Assembly (NCBI GenBank): GCA_037157565.1
Contig: JAZHRO010000063.1
Location: 13,374,001 to 13,438,000, forward strand
Direction: 5' to 3'
From: Thalassia testudinum
Lineage: Eukaryota; Streptophyta; Magnoliopsida; Alismatales; Hydrocharitaceae
Length of the DNA: 64,000 nucleotides
Shown: piece by piece, positions 11,833 through 22,907 of the stretch
Layout: each line of letters starts with the position of its first letter
Position numbering within the stretch: the stretch's first letter is position 1
Made by a program: the position numbers and the translations under genes
The notes under the pieces: generated by a model
Database searches by the model: none
What the model was told of the DNA's origin: nothing
Seen by the model: only the letters and a program-made list of their open reading frames with translations

Positions 11833-13629
11833 TGTTGAACGCTACGAGTTGCTACGCTAACGTGTTTGGTTTTGAAAGCTAGTCGTTGTAGTTTGAAAGT
11901 AAAGAACTCGTGTTCAACAAATAAAATTTATACCGGAATGGAAATCCGGGGTCAAACACAGGGAGGCAAACGTTTGATTTAAAAGCACGCATTTATTTTA
12001 TTTGTCATGAAGTAATTTAATTGATTAGAACTATCAAACTATTTACAATAAATAGAAGAGAAAGAGAGAATATTACAAATGAAAACCAAAAAAAAGATGT
12101 AGAATGAACAAGGAATTCATTATCAGAAGGATTGTTCATTACACTAAACATTACGACTAGAAAGCGGGAAAATGATTATACTAGAAAGTAGTAAATCTAT
12201 TCTAGAGAGCATTAAATCTATTCTAGAAAGCGGTAAAAAGAACGGGGAGAGAGATATCCTCCTCAACGGTCGCTTGGAGGACGAGCCGGACGGGACGATG
12301 CCTGGATAAAGGAGGATGGAGCAGGACGAAGGAGGACAAAGCGGGAAGAACGGGAATGGGGCAGCACGTCGTCATCGTCGCGGGATCCGCTTCCGAAAGG
12401 GGGATGAAAAATTGACTTTATCTAGCGAGAAGCATCCCATGGTGTGGGATAAGCTTCTCTTGAGCTTTGGAGAGGGAGAGAAGAGAAGGAAGGGATGAGA
12501 ATTTCATGTGGAGGGGGTCTCCTTTTATAGTTGCAAGGAGTGAGGGCAAATTGGTCTTTTAAATCTCAAAACATTCAATAAGGGGTCTTTAGTGACAGAT
12601 AAAACCGTGCTAAAGCCCCATCGTGGGCGACGTGCGGCAGAGCGCACACACCCGCTCACCTGCTCGTGCGCATAACTCGCTTTCATGTACTGCCGATCTC
12701 AATCATCTGATCGTGAGATCGGACGGCTTATCTCGTGCCTCCGCCCACTCCTCAGCGCGCCCGCCCACATGTGATCTCGCGTGAGGCGCGACGTGCAATA
12801 GTGCGAGGGTGCTATCGAGCGCCCGTAGCCGCTCAATTCTCATCGCATGGTCGCACGCACCCACTCGCCTGCGCCTACTCGCCTGTGCATGCGGATTCGA
12901 ACCCGCATCTGAAGGCGACCGAGCGCCTTATCCACTATACTGCCCGCATGGATGGGCGAGCAGCTGATCATCTGAACACGCGATCAGGACCGTTGGATCA
13001 AGATCCAACGGTTAAGGCAGCTTCTTCAGGTGCGGCTCAGAGGATGGGCATGCCAATTGAGCTCCTCTCTCAGCCGTTGGATCATGATCCAACGACGGAG
13101 ATGCGTGGGCACTAGAATCATCAGTGGTTGAGGGTGACTGGTTGGGCAGCTGAGATGGCACCACGTGGCGCCATCTTGGTCGTCCATCTTCTGGATGATG
13201 TAGATGGTGCCACGAGTGCCGAATTGAGTTGATTTTCACACCATTAGGCTGCGATCATCGATCCGAATCCATCCGTGCGATTAGATTTGTCGTTTGAAAT
13301 GCGGATTCACATGATCTTGACCCTTGATCTTCTAGGGTTTCCTGGTCTCTATCTAATGTTACAGATATCTGATTAGGGCGATCTTGGAGTCGTTGAACTC
13401 CAATTGTCGCCCTGATAACATTTGTACGGTTGGATCTTCAATTTGAGGCCCTGATAAAAAGTTTACCCTGTCCATGAACATAAACAGAGACAATTAACCT
13501 CCATTTTATTCAAACTAATCTAAATGCATGATGATGCATGTTATGCAATATTTATAGTATGCAATGCAATCCTATGCTTAAGAACTTGTATAAATAGACA
13601 TCTTAAGTAGTGTAAACATGTTTACATCA
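11833..13629 (-). repeat. 5' LTR of the 5829-13629 element
   Basis: 1797 bp, TG...CA on the minus strand. The U3 start contains a perfect palindrome, TGTAAACATGTTTACA (13611-13626). U3 holds two long dyads, CCGTTGGATC/GATCCAACGG at 12990-13011 and its relative at 13074-13095, and a tRNA-like patch at 12888-12945. The TATA box (minus strand, about 12522-12531) reads CTATAAAAGG. U5 ends just before the PBS. Confidence 0.9.
12888..12945 (-). other. tRNA-like patch with consensus B box in the 5' LTR
   Basis: On the minus strand TAGTGGATAAGG (12937-12926) resembles a Pol III A box, and GGTTCGAATCC (12903-12893) matches the B-box consensus. The two are only 22 bases apart, shorter than in a normal tRNA gene, and the T-stem pairs out of register. 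It may be a decayed tRNA insertion that became part of U3. Whether Pol III binds is unknown. Confidence 0.35.
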
Positions 13630-13634
13630 CTCAT

Positions 13635-14490
13635 CTTTCCTTTATTTGAAAAAGAATGTATTTAGGCTCGTGCATAAACCCTAAGCTAGTGTGCTTGTTT
13701 GCTTGCTTAGAAAAAATCCAAAAACAAATTAGTGTGGTGAATTGCTACGTGATCCACATCTCAAACCCACCACCTGAGAAAAAAATTTTCTTTACACTCT
13801 AATATGTTTAGAAAATCCCTTTGAGTGTTTCTCCCTTTGAGTGCTATTTGCGAAGCCACACATGTTTTGTATTAGGCCGCACCACTCACTCAAACTAAAA
13901 TAAATTTACTTGGTAGAATCGCATAAACTTTAGGGTGAATACATTAGTGTTGCTTTTCTAGGGCCACATTACTTTCACTAAAGGAAATTGACGAACATCC
14001 ATTGTGTGCAAAACATTGTGTGCTAACTACAAACACTGCTTGAATCCATTAAGAAATTCTAACCCTGAAAATCACTAAAGCAAGGAAGGAACATTAAAAG
14101 GCACCACATCCAAAAGAAAAAAAACTTGCTTGAAAACCATGTTTTGTTTTGTTGAGTGCACACATAGCTCAAATCGGATTAATTAAGAGGCATAACCCCC
14201 AAGAAAGCCTCATCACATACCTTGAGCACAAGCACTGACCTAGCCCAAATTAATATTGAGTACATATACCCTAGGTAGGACAAATCTATGTCCTGGAAGC
14301 GTAATTAGGTTTGTTAAGCACTTGGCCTTAATTCCCATTACTGAATATGGTGTTTATGCTACTAATTGTGAAAATAGAATGATTTATAAAATGCGCTTTT
14401 TAGTTGTTGTAACACACGAAATTGCAATTGCTTTTAAATTTGTAGTACCTAGATAGCGGTGGTATCTAGGGTCTTCCAAGGAGGCCAAAT
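13635..14490 (+). other. Leader of a plus-oriented element, right part
   Basis: Continues 5636-5823 across the inserted element. Its reverse complement aligns by eye with 11000-11390: shared stretches include GGATGTGGTG, a GAGTGGTGCGG-type stretch and AAACAAG-type segments in matching order. It is therefore the leader of a family A element in plus orientation. It ends at the LTR starting 14491. The last 30 bases (CTTCCAAGGAGGCCAAAT) read on the minus strand as a poor PBS for that LTR. No gene is seen. Confidence 0.5.
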
Positions 14491-15227
14491 TGTTAGTGAA
14501 ATAAATTATTCTCTCTCTCGCCTCTCGAATACACACTTATATTTTTGTATTTTTGATTTTGTTGCTTTTAGGGTTTTAAAAATAATCGGGAAGTGTGAGA
14601 ATGAGATAGCAAACTATACAACTATAAAAACTACACCCTAAGTGACAAGGGATGTCCTCTCTTCCAAGATCACCCTAGGCAAGTGCGCCTAGGGTAATTA
14701 GAAGAGAGTTGTGTGGTGCACAAAAACTACTAGAACATGAAGCACACAAAATTGAAAGAAAGAAAGTGAAGGCAACTGCTTCTTGTCTTACTAGAAAAGT
14801 AAATGTCAGGTAGTGGAATGCTTGTTACAGAAAAACAAGTAAAACTATAGCTAATACAAGAAATAAATAAAGATAAAGAAGAAGAAGAAATCCTCCAATT
14901 GAAGCTTTCAGAAATCCTTACTCCAACTACGCCTACTCTTGCAGTTAAAAGAGTTTCTCTTTGGCTCATTCCTTCAAGTAGTTCTCCTCCAAAGCTCCTC
15001 TAAGGGTGGACGTCCACCTCCCTCAAAACTCCTCCTTTTCTGGCCATCCCCTCTAGATGGATGCTTGCTCCTTGGCATGGCACAAGAAGGGAAAGGAAAA
15101 AGGCACCAAGGGGGTCGGTAGGTTGCTCCCTTGATCTTCTTCTCTTCTCCTACCTTGGCCCTGGGTTTAGGTGGATATGTGTGGAGATAAGACTAACCAA
15201 GGATGATGGTATGGTGGTGGTTAGATG

Positions 15228-15240
15228 TGTTTTTATAGGA
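15228..15240 (-). promoter_or_regulatory. TATA box of the family B LTR
   Basis: The minus strand reads CCTATAAAAAC. It corresponds to CTATAAAAAG at 63854 in the opposite-oriented copy, and in both the leader lies on the downstream side. Confidence 0.55.
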
Positions 15241-15699
15241 AGTGAAAGTGGTGGTTGGTGTGGAGTGCATGTGTAGGGTTGGGATGGCTTGATGGAAGGT
15301 GGTTAAGTATCCACAGGGGGCAGATAAGTTGGTACCATCCTAAAGGGTTTGTAGGGCGGTAGTTATGGTGGTGTTGGTGACCTTTGTTGGTGGAGAGACA
15401 CCACTAAATTGGCACCAACTTGAGGCTTCTAGAAAGGGTCTTAGGTGGCTCCACTAATCAAGGGTTAGGATGGGATTAGGGATTAGGTTTAGGGTTGAGA
15501 TGGGGGTAATTTTGGAGGGAAATGATGGTGCCAAAAGGGTGTAGTTAGGAGTGTTTTTGGTGCCACTCTTTGGTGGCTTTTGGTTGCGTGAAGAGGTGAG
15601 TAGGGTTGGTGCCAAAATGGAGTAGAGGTGGAAGTAGCTTAGGTGGACTTAGGTAGGGTTACTTGGTGGAGCTAGTTAGATGGAGTTTTAGGGTTGGGG

Positions 15700-16370
15700 T
15701 TGGGTTCCATGGAGGTGGATTAGCTAAGCTAAGCTAGCTTAGCTAGTAGATGAGTGGAGTAGGAGGTGGAAGGAGCAAGGGTTTTAGAGGAGGAGCTGAA
15801 GAGGAGCTGCAATGAGCTGCATCTGAGCTGACTGGAATAAGTGGCTACCGAACATAGCAAAAGTGGAGCTCAATTACTAGCTTAGCTAGCTAGTTCTTTA
15901 CAAGTAGCTAAGCTAAGCTATGGCTTTCTTCTATTCTGAGCTGAAGTGAGTTGGAGTTGGCCTTCCCGAAGACTACCAAGCTAGCCAGGGTAGCTCGCTT
16001 TGGTCCAACAGCTCAACTCAATTAAGTTGAGCTAATGTGAATCTTTGAGAGCTGGTGTTGAGCTGACCCAAGCTACTTGAGAACTTCTTCAGCTAACTAG
16101 GCTTAGCTAGTTGATGGTAGTAGCTAGTCCCAGTTAGGTAGGGCCTCCAGTGAACTATCTTGAGCTGGGAGGATCTGGAATGAAGCTGGGATCAACAGAC
16201 TTGAGCTAGTTTTAGCTGCCATCCAACTGAGATGAGCTGAATGGAGCTATGGTGAACTAGCTTAAGCTACCATTCAGCTAAGATGAGCTAAATGGAGCTA
16301 AGGGAAGGTTGATCTAGCTAGAATGAGCTGGGATCCAGCTGTGACCTAGCTAATGTGAGCTTCTCCTTCA
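15700..16370. repeat. AGCT/CTAG-rich degenerate repeat in the family B LTR
   Basis: About 670 bases in which AGCT recurs every 5-15 bases, often as TAGCTAAGCTAG or GAGCTGAG. The tetranucleotide is self-complementary, so the block reads alike on both strands. The counterpart is 62735-63425. It lies in U3, upstream of the TATA box. Confidence 0.75.
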
Positions 16371-16583
16371 TCTTCTGCCTTCTTAAGTGCCATGATTTGT
16401 GAAATATGACTCTCTACCTATCCATGACACTTAAATAAACTCATCAAAAACACAATAAAATGCAATGCATGCCTATCATATGTGAATGGCTAAATGCAAC
16501 CCGAAAACCCATTTACAGAGTTGAAATCCTAAGAGCTAGATCAGTTTTAGGGCATAAGAATAATGATAAACTGGTGTTTAACA

Positions 16584-16620
16584 CACCCCATGCTTATCTT
16601 TTGCTAGTCTCTTAGCAAAA
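16584..16620 (-). promoter_or_regulatory. Polypurine tract and hairpin next to the family B LTR
   Basis: Minus strand: AAGATAAGCATGGGGTG abuts the LTR start. It is preceded by a hairpin (16599-16620) with 8-bp arms TTTTGCTA/TAGCAAAA and a six-base loop, the same arms as at 7602, 58624 and 32940. Confidence 0.7.
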
Positions 16621-17193
16621 CTATTTTCACAAAATGGATTTTTGGGAAAGTCTATTTTTTTTTACTTTTGAAGAGAAGATCACGAGACTTTGGTTGATTG
16701 AAAACATTGAAGGCACAAGATATTTTAAGGATAAAACATTGGGATTCGTCTTTGGATCCAAAACTTAGATGAATCAAGATCAATGTATCCTTCAAAAATT
16801 CACAAGTTAACTCCTTGTTAATTCAAATGACATGAAATCATTTTGCAGTGAGGATTTGCTTGGCTCTTGAATCCAACTCACAAATTGCATAAATTTTAAA
16901 ATATTGTGTCAGTGCATTGTGAATGCCAATATTATTATGATATTTATAAGGTTGTGTTTTTGAAATGTGTTTGGTTTTTTTTTGCTCCCCCATGCTTATT
17001 CCTAACTTAATCCTATAACAGATGTGTCGGGATCATCATTCCCGTTACCAATCCTCGAGGGGGCTTTGGCATTGGCACTTCAAGATAGTACCATCCAAGA
17101 CACACCCCAGGAGTTCACAACTCCAAAACAGCATGTGGTGCAAAAGGGCACTCCAAGCGAACTCAGGCTCTTGCTCTGACGCTATGGGTAGAG
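16621..17193 (-). other. 3' internal remnant of a family B element
   Basis: Non-coding sequence between the PPT at 16584 and the LTR-like start at 17194. A second G-tract (minus strand AAGCATGGGGGAGC, 16985-16998) marks the internal PPT. Upstream of that the element is truncated. Bases 17021-17193 are of unclear origin; on the minus strand 17170-17190 contains GCGTCAGAGCAAGAGCC, which resembles an initiator-Met PBS but sits 11 bases from the LTR-like end. Confidence 0.45.
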
Positions 17194-17732
17194 TGATATG
17201 TCTACTTTAGTAGACATTAATTGGGTTTAAGAACAATCACTTGTAAGATTAAATGCGACTTCCAATATACAATACACTATAAAATTAGTAGAGTCATGAT
17301 TTAGTATTCCTGCATAATTCTTTGATGCAATGCATTTTTCATATAATTATGTACACTTATTGCAAGAGATAATTTGAAATCACATCTTACAGGTAACATT
17401 AAAATTATGAAAGGTCTTGTTGAGAAAGAAAATCAATGAGGGCATCTTTCCAAAAGAAGAAACATAAGAGAGGACTCAGCAATTTCTAAAAATACAAATC
17501 TCGTGTGATCTCTCCTTTTTGATGATTTCCTTTTTCCTTGTTAACCTCTCCCTTTCTTTTTTTGTTCCCATGAAATCACACACTTATTATCTCTCTCTTA
17601 TTCTCTATTTATAACAAGAAAGGAAGGATCTCTGGAGATCATCATCATCCCCCTCCCCCACGGCAACCGACAGAATCATCTTCCCCCTCCCTCAGTAGAG
17701 AGAAACCAACCAACATCGCGAGCCACTACCCA
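17194..17732 (+). mobile_element. LTR-like unit, left part (split by insertion)
   Basis: Begins TGATATG and contains a perfect hairpin, ATGTCTAC/GTAGACAT with loop TTTA (17198-17217), like the palindromic starts of other LTRs here. Preceding ATGGGTAGAG could be a PPT. A TATA-like CTATTTATAAC (17614-17624) followed by a C-rich leader supports plus orientation. The unit stops at the target site of the 17733-27643 element and continues at 27644. Family not identified. Confidence 0.4.
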
Positions 17733-18463
17733 TGATGAGAGCCTCATCATGAGCCATAACTAGCTCATTTTGACCTAATAAAGAGAATAAAAGCTCCTAC
17801 ATAACTTAGAAGAGGGCTTAATTGAAGGAATAAGTGTTCTGAGAAGAAAACATGAAATAACGGTTAAAACTGTAATTTTAAAATTGTAGTACACAAATGG
17901 GATTTCTCAGAGACAAAACATAGGTCAAATGGTCAGAATAAGATAAAAAGTGTGTTGATTCAATCAAAAATGGGTTTATGTGCAAACAAGGAATTAAATG
18001 ACATCTTGTAACCCTAAAACAGACCAGCTTAATTCAGCAAGGTTTTGGTTAGGATAAAAATCAATTAAAACCTCTAAAAATCATGGAAAAATATACCCTA
18101 GGATTTAGAACATTCAATTTGGCCTTTGGAACCTAGTTTGACCTAGATTAGGGTCCTAGCTCATCAATTGACCTAATTTGGGTTTTACGCAAAATCCCCA
18201 GTCAAACGTGGTCAAACCTAATATCCAACTTCACCATTAGATTCCTTAGGTCAAAATTAGGTTTGTACTAAAATTTGGACCTAAGGGGAGGTTATCTTGA
18301 CCTACTTTGCAATTTAGTACACGTAATCACATTTTGGTCCCTATCTTTTGAAAGCCATTGCATAAAGCCCCCTAACTTCCTCGCCACTCTTACAAGCAGG
18401 TCCCTTTGCCATTATTGGGGAGAGATCCTACTTCAGCGAGGATTAGAGAGGGAATACTCTCTG

Positions 18464-18646
18464 ATTCCTCAGAGATCTCCTCCCAAATTTGGAAGGGAGA
18501 TTCTCTGAGGAATGCCCTTCCATCTGAACTCAATCATGATCCCTGATTTGCACCCAATCTCTCGTGCAAATGCATGAGAGATTTGGGTACTTAACTGTTT
18601 CCATCTCCAGCAAGGATTCTCGCGCTTGGAAGCTTGGCTTCCAAGC
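18464..18646 (+). promoter_or_regulatory. Three hairpins upstream of the LTR TATA box
   Basis: Hairpin 1 (18464-18513) has outer arms ATTCCTCAGAGA/TCTCTGAGGAAT and nearly continuous pairing inward. Hairpin 2 (18552-18588) has arms ACCCAATCTCTCGTGC and the complementary GCATGAGAGATTTGGGT, with one bulge and one mismatch. Hairpin 3 (18624-18646) has perfect 10-bp arms GCTTGGAAGC/GCTTCCAAGC with a three-base loop. The counterparts in the 3' LTR are 25571-25619, 25658-25694 and 25730-25752. Confidence 0.7.
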
Positions 18647-18665
18647 ACAGGAGTCCCTGCCTGTA

Positions 18666-18675
18666 CCTATAAATT
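18666..18675 (+). promoter_or_regulatory. TATA box of the 5' LTR
   Basis: CCTATAAATT lies 20 bases after the third hairpin and before a C-rich leader. The same sequence is at 25772-25781 in the 3' LTR. Confidence 0.6.
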
Positions 18676-19561
18676 AACCCCCAACTCTGGCCGCGCCTCC
18701 TCAGCTCGACTTGGTCGAGATTCCACCTCAAATTCCTCTTCTTCTTCGGCCAAGGGGTCCAGCGAGCTCCGGTGAGCCCCCCTCCTCTTCCTCATTACTC
18801 TTCCAAAAAACCAGTGGCAGAGCCGTCCTCCTCATCCTTCTCCGCGTCGCGCAACACCTGTGCAAGCTACCCTAGCCCCGTCGTCGCCGCTGTCTTCCTC
18901 CACTGGACACCTTCTTCTCTGGTGACAGCTAGTGCTACCGGGCGCCTTCTTGCCCCCTTCGTCCCTTTGGTTACGTTAAAACTATTCCTCTCTATCCCCT
19001 CTTTCATTTCCTGCATCTTATTTCACCAAACGCCCCTCGACTGCCGCTATCCACCACCATCTTCTTCATCTCCGGCCACCCTCCAGTGAGACGCTCCCAT
19101 CACTCCGCAGCCCCACACGTCTCTCCGACCATCACATAACCTCTGCCTCACCTCACTGAATAACCTCCGCTCGTCCACAGACCCTCTACGCCTCCACAAC
19201 TACCCCCGATCAAACCCATCTGTTCGGCCACAGGGCGACCCACGCACGCATGCCTAGGCCGCCCTGCGGCCTGCTACCTAGCGCCTCACCTTTGCCGTGA
19301 CACGACGAAGGTGCTCCTGTGGTTTGATTAAGTCGCAAGGCTCTTTTTGTGTCAGGCAGGTTTCACACTCCAGCTGCCATTAACAGTGACTCGAGGAAGC
19401 TGCATGCTTGCTCCAAGCTGCAATGCACTAGGAGCCCAGGTCCAGCTAACTTGAGGAGGCTTCACGAAGACATATGCTCAGAGAGTGGCACCGTGAAGCC
19501 TGCAGTGCTGTGATTGGAGGACGGACTCCTGCGGGCACACCGAAAGAACGGTGGGACAATA

Positions 19562-19605
19562 GTCCCACCTCGGTAAGTTGTGAAGCGCTGGAGTGATTTA
19601 TATTA
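19562..19605 (+). promoter_or_regulatory. snRNA-type promoter-like pair (USE plus TATA) in the LTR
   Basis: GTCCCACCTCG differs by one base from the plant snRNA upstream sequence element RTCCCACATCG. It is followed after 24 bases by TTTATATTA. In plant snRNA genes a spacing of about 24 bases is typical of Pol III genes such as U6, against about 34 for Pol II. A T-run (19867-19870) lies about 245 bases beyond the expected start. This is a resemblance seen by eye; no transcript is shown. Confidence 0.4.
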
Positions 19606-19935
19606 GTTTTATGCTTTGGGCTGGTTGCCTCCGAAAGCACATGGGGTGAGGTCCCTGACCTATACTCACCGCGTCGTCCATGAGCTTACCACACGGATCT
19701 AGTGACCCGACCTAACACCATCCTGAGCACTCCTCGCGCACCACACTCACCCCGGTGCGCCTGGACCCAGGTGCGCGACCCGACCCATTTGCCCATCTCT
19801 GGGAGAGCGTGGTAAAGAGTGGTTTACACTAAGAGAGAGAGATGCGGGTGTGGGTAGAGGGATAGGTTTTGCTCCTCTTTGGTTTGTGCAAGGAAGGTAG
19901 AAGGGAGAAGCGAAGCTGACACTTAGCCACTGCTA

Positions 19936-20252
19936 GCAAAGGAAAAGAAGAAGGAAGGAAGCCTTCACAGAGGAAAAAGAGAAGGAAAGGCTAGAGGTGA
20001 AGCCAAAGAGAAGAGGAACTGAAGAAGGAAGAAGAAATAAAGAAAGGGAAAGACAAGCAGAAGAAGAAAAAGAGAAGCTGAAGGCAAGGAAAGCAGAGCC
20101 AAGGAAGAAGAAGAAGACCCGTAGAGAGAAAGAAACTACAGAGAAAAGAAGGAGAAAGATAAAGAAGGAGAAAGAAGCAAGGCAACTACTGAGAAGAAAG
20201 AAGAAGCATAAAGAAGAAAGGAAGAAAATCAGAAGAAGAAAGACAAGGGAAA
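19936..20252 (+). repeat. Purine-only tract in U5 of the 5' LTR
   Basis: More than 300 bases almost wholly A and G, mainly GAAGAA, GGAAAG and GAGAAG units. It gives a Lys/Glu-rich frame on the plus strand and a Phe/Leu/Ser-rich frame on the minus strand, neither of which I regard as a gene. The counterpart is 27060-27366. Confidence 0.75.
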
Positions 20253-20533
20253 CATCTTTTAAGACGTCTGATCCCATGATCAGATGTCCAAATTCTTTCT
20301 TTTTGCCACAATTAATTTTCAAACTCATGCATTTATATATTTTGAATTAAGGTTTGAGTAATTAAATGTTCAATTGCATTCTTGAGATTAGTAATAAATT
20401 CCAATTGCTCCTTGTGTTCGACCTCGGATACTTAGGTTTTCGAGTAATAAACTTTTATTTGTTGACAACGCTTGATCACCTATACTACGACATAACTTAC
20501 TGTTAAAACATGATCGAGACGCCATCAACATTT

Positions 20534-20551
20534 TGGCGCCATTGCCGGGGA
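20534..20551 (+). promoter_or_regulatory. Primer binding site, tRNA-Asp type
   Basis: TGGCGCCATTGCCGGGGA, three bases after the LTR end, with 17 of 18 bases equal to the PBS of the 5829-13629 element. Confidence 0.9.
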
Positions 20552-21716
20552 GCAACACACAATTTATCACTAGTCTCTACATTCTATTTATCATATTGAA
20601 CACTAAGTTGCCCTACTTTGCTTTGTTGTGATCTTGCAGCTATTTCACGAGAAGATCCCTCCCGCAAGTCAACCACTCCAGGGTAGGTAATTTCTTTTCT
20701 TCCTTAAACTATCCGTAAGCTTTGAAAGACAAAAGGAAGAAATTAATTTAGGAATCAATTGCCTTCTCTCTATAGTAATCACCATCTTTAAGGCAAACAT
20801 TTCCTAACCTTGCGAAAATTTTTTCAAATCTTCTTGAAGTTGGAGTGATTTTTTTTTAGATTCTATCCCACAAATTCATGTGCCTAATAGAAATCACTGT
20901 TAATCTCTGCGGACAACACAGTTCTTGTTTTTAAGTCCAAAGAGAACCTTTACAAAAAGAAAAAGAGGATTGGAAATAGAACCAAATTAGGGTTTCTACA
21001 ATAGGATCTTGGAGTGCTAGTCACACATGAATGTATAAAAGGAAATGAACTCTCCCGCATCAGTGTGCTACCCAAGCCCTTCATAGAAGCGATCTAAACA
21101 AGACAAATCCTAAAAATTAAGCTCTAAGATCACTTGAATCTTAAAATCTTGGACCTAATAACCTGGGAGTCAAATTAGGGTGATCCCTAGGCCCCAAGCC
21201 TAGAATCATTCTGCCATCTATAGGACAGGTCAAGTGAAGTTGGATCAACCAACCTCCAAATTAGGTCACAACATCAAAACATCTAAAGTTCAAGTGAGAA
21301 CCCTAAACCACCTTTGAAGTAAAAGTGATAGACTTAAGAGGTCAAGGTCCCCATTCTAGTCTACCTGGAATCTCAGTGACAAGAGAGGTCGGGTGGGGGA
21401 AACCCCGTAACCTGTGGGGATGCTCTACAGTGTAGGGGTCTTTGCGGGACTCTCCCTCTCTTGCTGCCCAGGTAATTCTCAGGTGGACGATCTTCTGATC
21501 CAGGGGTACGATTCGCCCCGAACCTCCATAGTCATCCAAACATCTTTAGGTGTCTTGATTGGGTCAAAAACATCTCCAGTCCCTCATATTTTCTCTTTTG
21601 AGTACACACACATTTTCAGTGGGACTCTTTATTCAGATCTAATCGCTTCATAACTTGATTCTACATCTTGATTCAAACTCTGATTCTACATCTTGATTCC
21701 TCCACCTGATTCAAAT
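20552..21716 (+). other. Leader of the 17733-27643 element, non-coding
   Basis: About 1.2 kb between PBS and reading frame. No open frame longer than chance is supported. Confidence 0.55.
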
Positions 21717-22907
21717 ATGCAGCCAAACCACTTATGACTACCATTCAAGAAACCTAAATATCGGAGATCCATGAGAGATAGAATGATTGAGGATGCCCTA
21801 AAATTCTATGAAAAAGAAGAAACCTCAACACCAGTAGAAAACATTTAGGTTAATGTCCCAACAACCACAACCTTTATAATAACTTGTGCCCAAGTACTAT
21901 TGGCAAAAGCCACAAAAGGATCAACCCGTGACTTGCTCATCACTGGATACATTGAGATAGAAAAACTACACAATCTTGAATACCTTCAATGTATGACAAA
22001 TCCTCGACTTTGGAAGCAACACCAAGATAGTCTTGAAAAATGGGAAGAGATAATGAGATTAGTAAAATAAATTATCGACCAGAAGTACCTGTATATACCA
22101 CAAACAGAGGATGAACCATCTTGGGACAACATCGAGGATTAATCTAATCTCAGGTTTGAGGCACAAAATGGTTGTGGATTCCCAACCTAGATGGAGTATA
22201 ATGTGCCTGATATTGAAGAAGGTTGGGAAGCTCTAAATGTAGGAAAATACCATGTTGAGCCCATTCTAGAATCCCAAAACTCCTGCAAGTATGAGAGTAT
22301 AACTAAACCTCTTGAGGGTGTAAATTCCATCCCTTATTCTGATGAGGTGACCCTCGAAGGTTATTCAGACCTAGATTCTAGTAATTCAACCCACATCCTA
22401 AGCCCAAAATCTAGATCTGAAACCTATTGGGAAGATTTCAAGGCCCCATATGAAGAAGATCAATCTTGCAATGAAGAATATGATTTTGGGCCTCTATTTG
22501 ATGAATATCCCTCGCCAACATCCTCAGAGGAACTAATCGATTTTTTAGAAGTCATGCTAATTTATGATACAGAATCTGAGGAGTTGGATGAGTGGGGTTT
22601 CAATTGGGTATGCCCTACTAGCTTAGAACCTGAGCCTCTACCAGATAGGGACACCATTTTAACCTCAGAATTAACATCGAGGCTAGACCCCAGTCAGGCT
22701 ACTGAATCTACAGCACATGATTTGTTCTATGGTGGAACTCATGATCTTGAATCTCATTCAGATTTTGATTTTCGCAAACTCTCCAATGATTTTGAATCTG
22801 ACCATAACATTGAAGAAAATCTACTTCCGGATTATAACAAGCCTATTCTCTTTGAAGCCACCTGCTCCACATATATAGAACCAATCAAAACCTATTCTCT
22901 ACCCTGA
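21717..22907 (+). pseudogene. Acidic frame of the non-autonomous element, five stops
   Basis: One frame runs from ATG at 21717 to 22907 (about 397 codons) and is interrupted by five stops, near 21735, 21846, 22068, 22140 and 22188. The last 238 codons are open, beginning MEYNVPDIEEGW. The protein is very acidic (EELDEWGF, SEELIDFLEV) and rich in Ser and Tyr, with no zinc knuckle, protease, RT or integrase motif. It is the counterpart of 9400-10688 and 35261-36532 by position and composition. It sits where gag would be. Function unknown; it may once have been a structural or cis-acting protein, or a relic of gag. Confidence 0.55.

Larger units (their letters stand above)
5829..13629 (-). mobile_element. 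Complete non-autonomous gypsy-like LTR retrotransposon
   Basis: Two LTRs (5829-7585 and 11833-13629) in the same orientation flank a 4.2-kb internal region. The insertion is bounded by a perfect 5-bp target duplication, CTCAT, at 5824-5828 and 13630-13634. Reading on the minus strand the order is 5' LTR, PBS (11829 to 11812), a long leader, a Tyr-rich and acidic frame (10688 to about 9400), a CAATG/CATTG hairpin with G-tract (about 8851-8816), a second hairpin with PPT (7622-7586) and the 3' LTR. No gag major homology, protease, RT or integrase motif is visible, so mobility must have depended on enzymes from another element. LTRs align almost end to end with modest divergence. Confidence 0.9.
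14491..16583 (-). mobile_element. LTR of family B (AGCT-rich), minus orientation
   Basis: 2093 bp, minus strand TGTTAAACACC to CACTAACA. It matches in reverse complement the LTR beginning at 62504: both share a TAAAC/GTTTA hairpin at the start, CATTCTTATGC-like sequence, GCATGCATTGCATTT-like sequence near the start, an AGCT-rich block, a TATA box and a leader in the same order. A PPT lies on its right flank (16584) and a weak PBS-like sequence on its left, so both flanks look internal. This suggests a recombined or tandem arrangement rather than a simple solo LTR. Confidence 0.7.
17733..20530 (+). repeat. 5' LTR of the 17733-27643 element
   Basis: Starts with a perfect hairpin, TGATGAG/CTCATCA with a three-base loop (17733-17749), and ends CATCAACA. 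U3 carries three long hairpins (18464-18513, 18552-18588, 18624-18646) just before the TATA box at 18667. R/U5 carries an snRNA-promoter-like pair (19562-19605), a purine-only tract (about 19936-20250) and the Athila-type U5 phrase GTTCGACCTCGGATACTTAGG. Open frames within it are products of biased composition. Confidence 0.9.

Noticed and set aside
12888..12945. A true tRNA gene in the LTR
   Set aside because: The A to B box distance is too short, the T-stem does not pair in register and no acceptor stem can be drawn.
18772..19089. 105-codon Ser/Pro-rich frame, also at 25881-26333
   Set aside because: It lies in the LTR leader downstream of the TATA box. The frames differ in length and sequence between the two LTRs by frameshifting indels, so there is no sign of coding selection.
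19933..20350. Lys/Glu-rich frame (plus) and Phe/Leu/Ser-rich frame (minus), also at 26912-27442
   Set aside because: Both come from a purine-only tract in an LTR. The two LTR copies differ by small indels that do not respect codon length.
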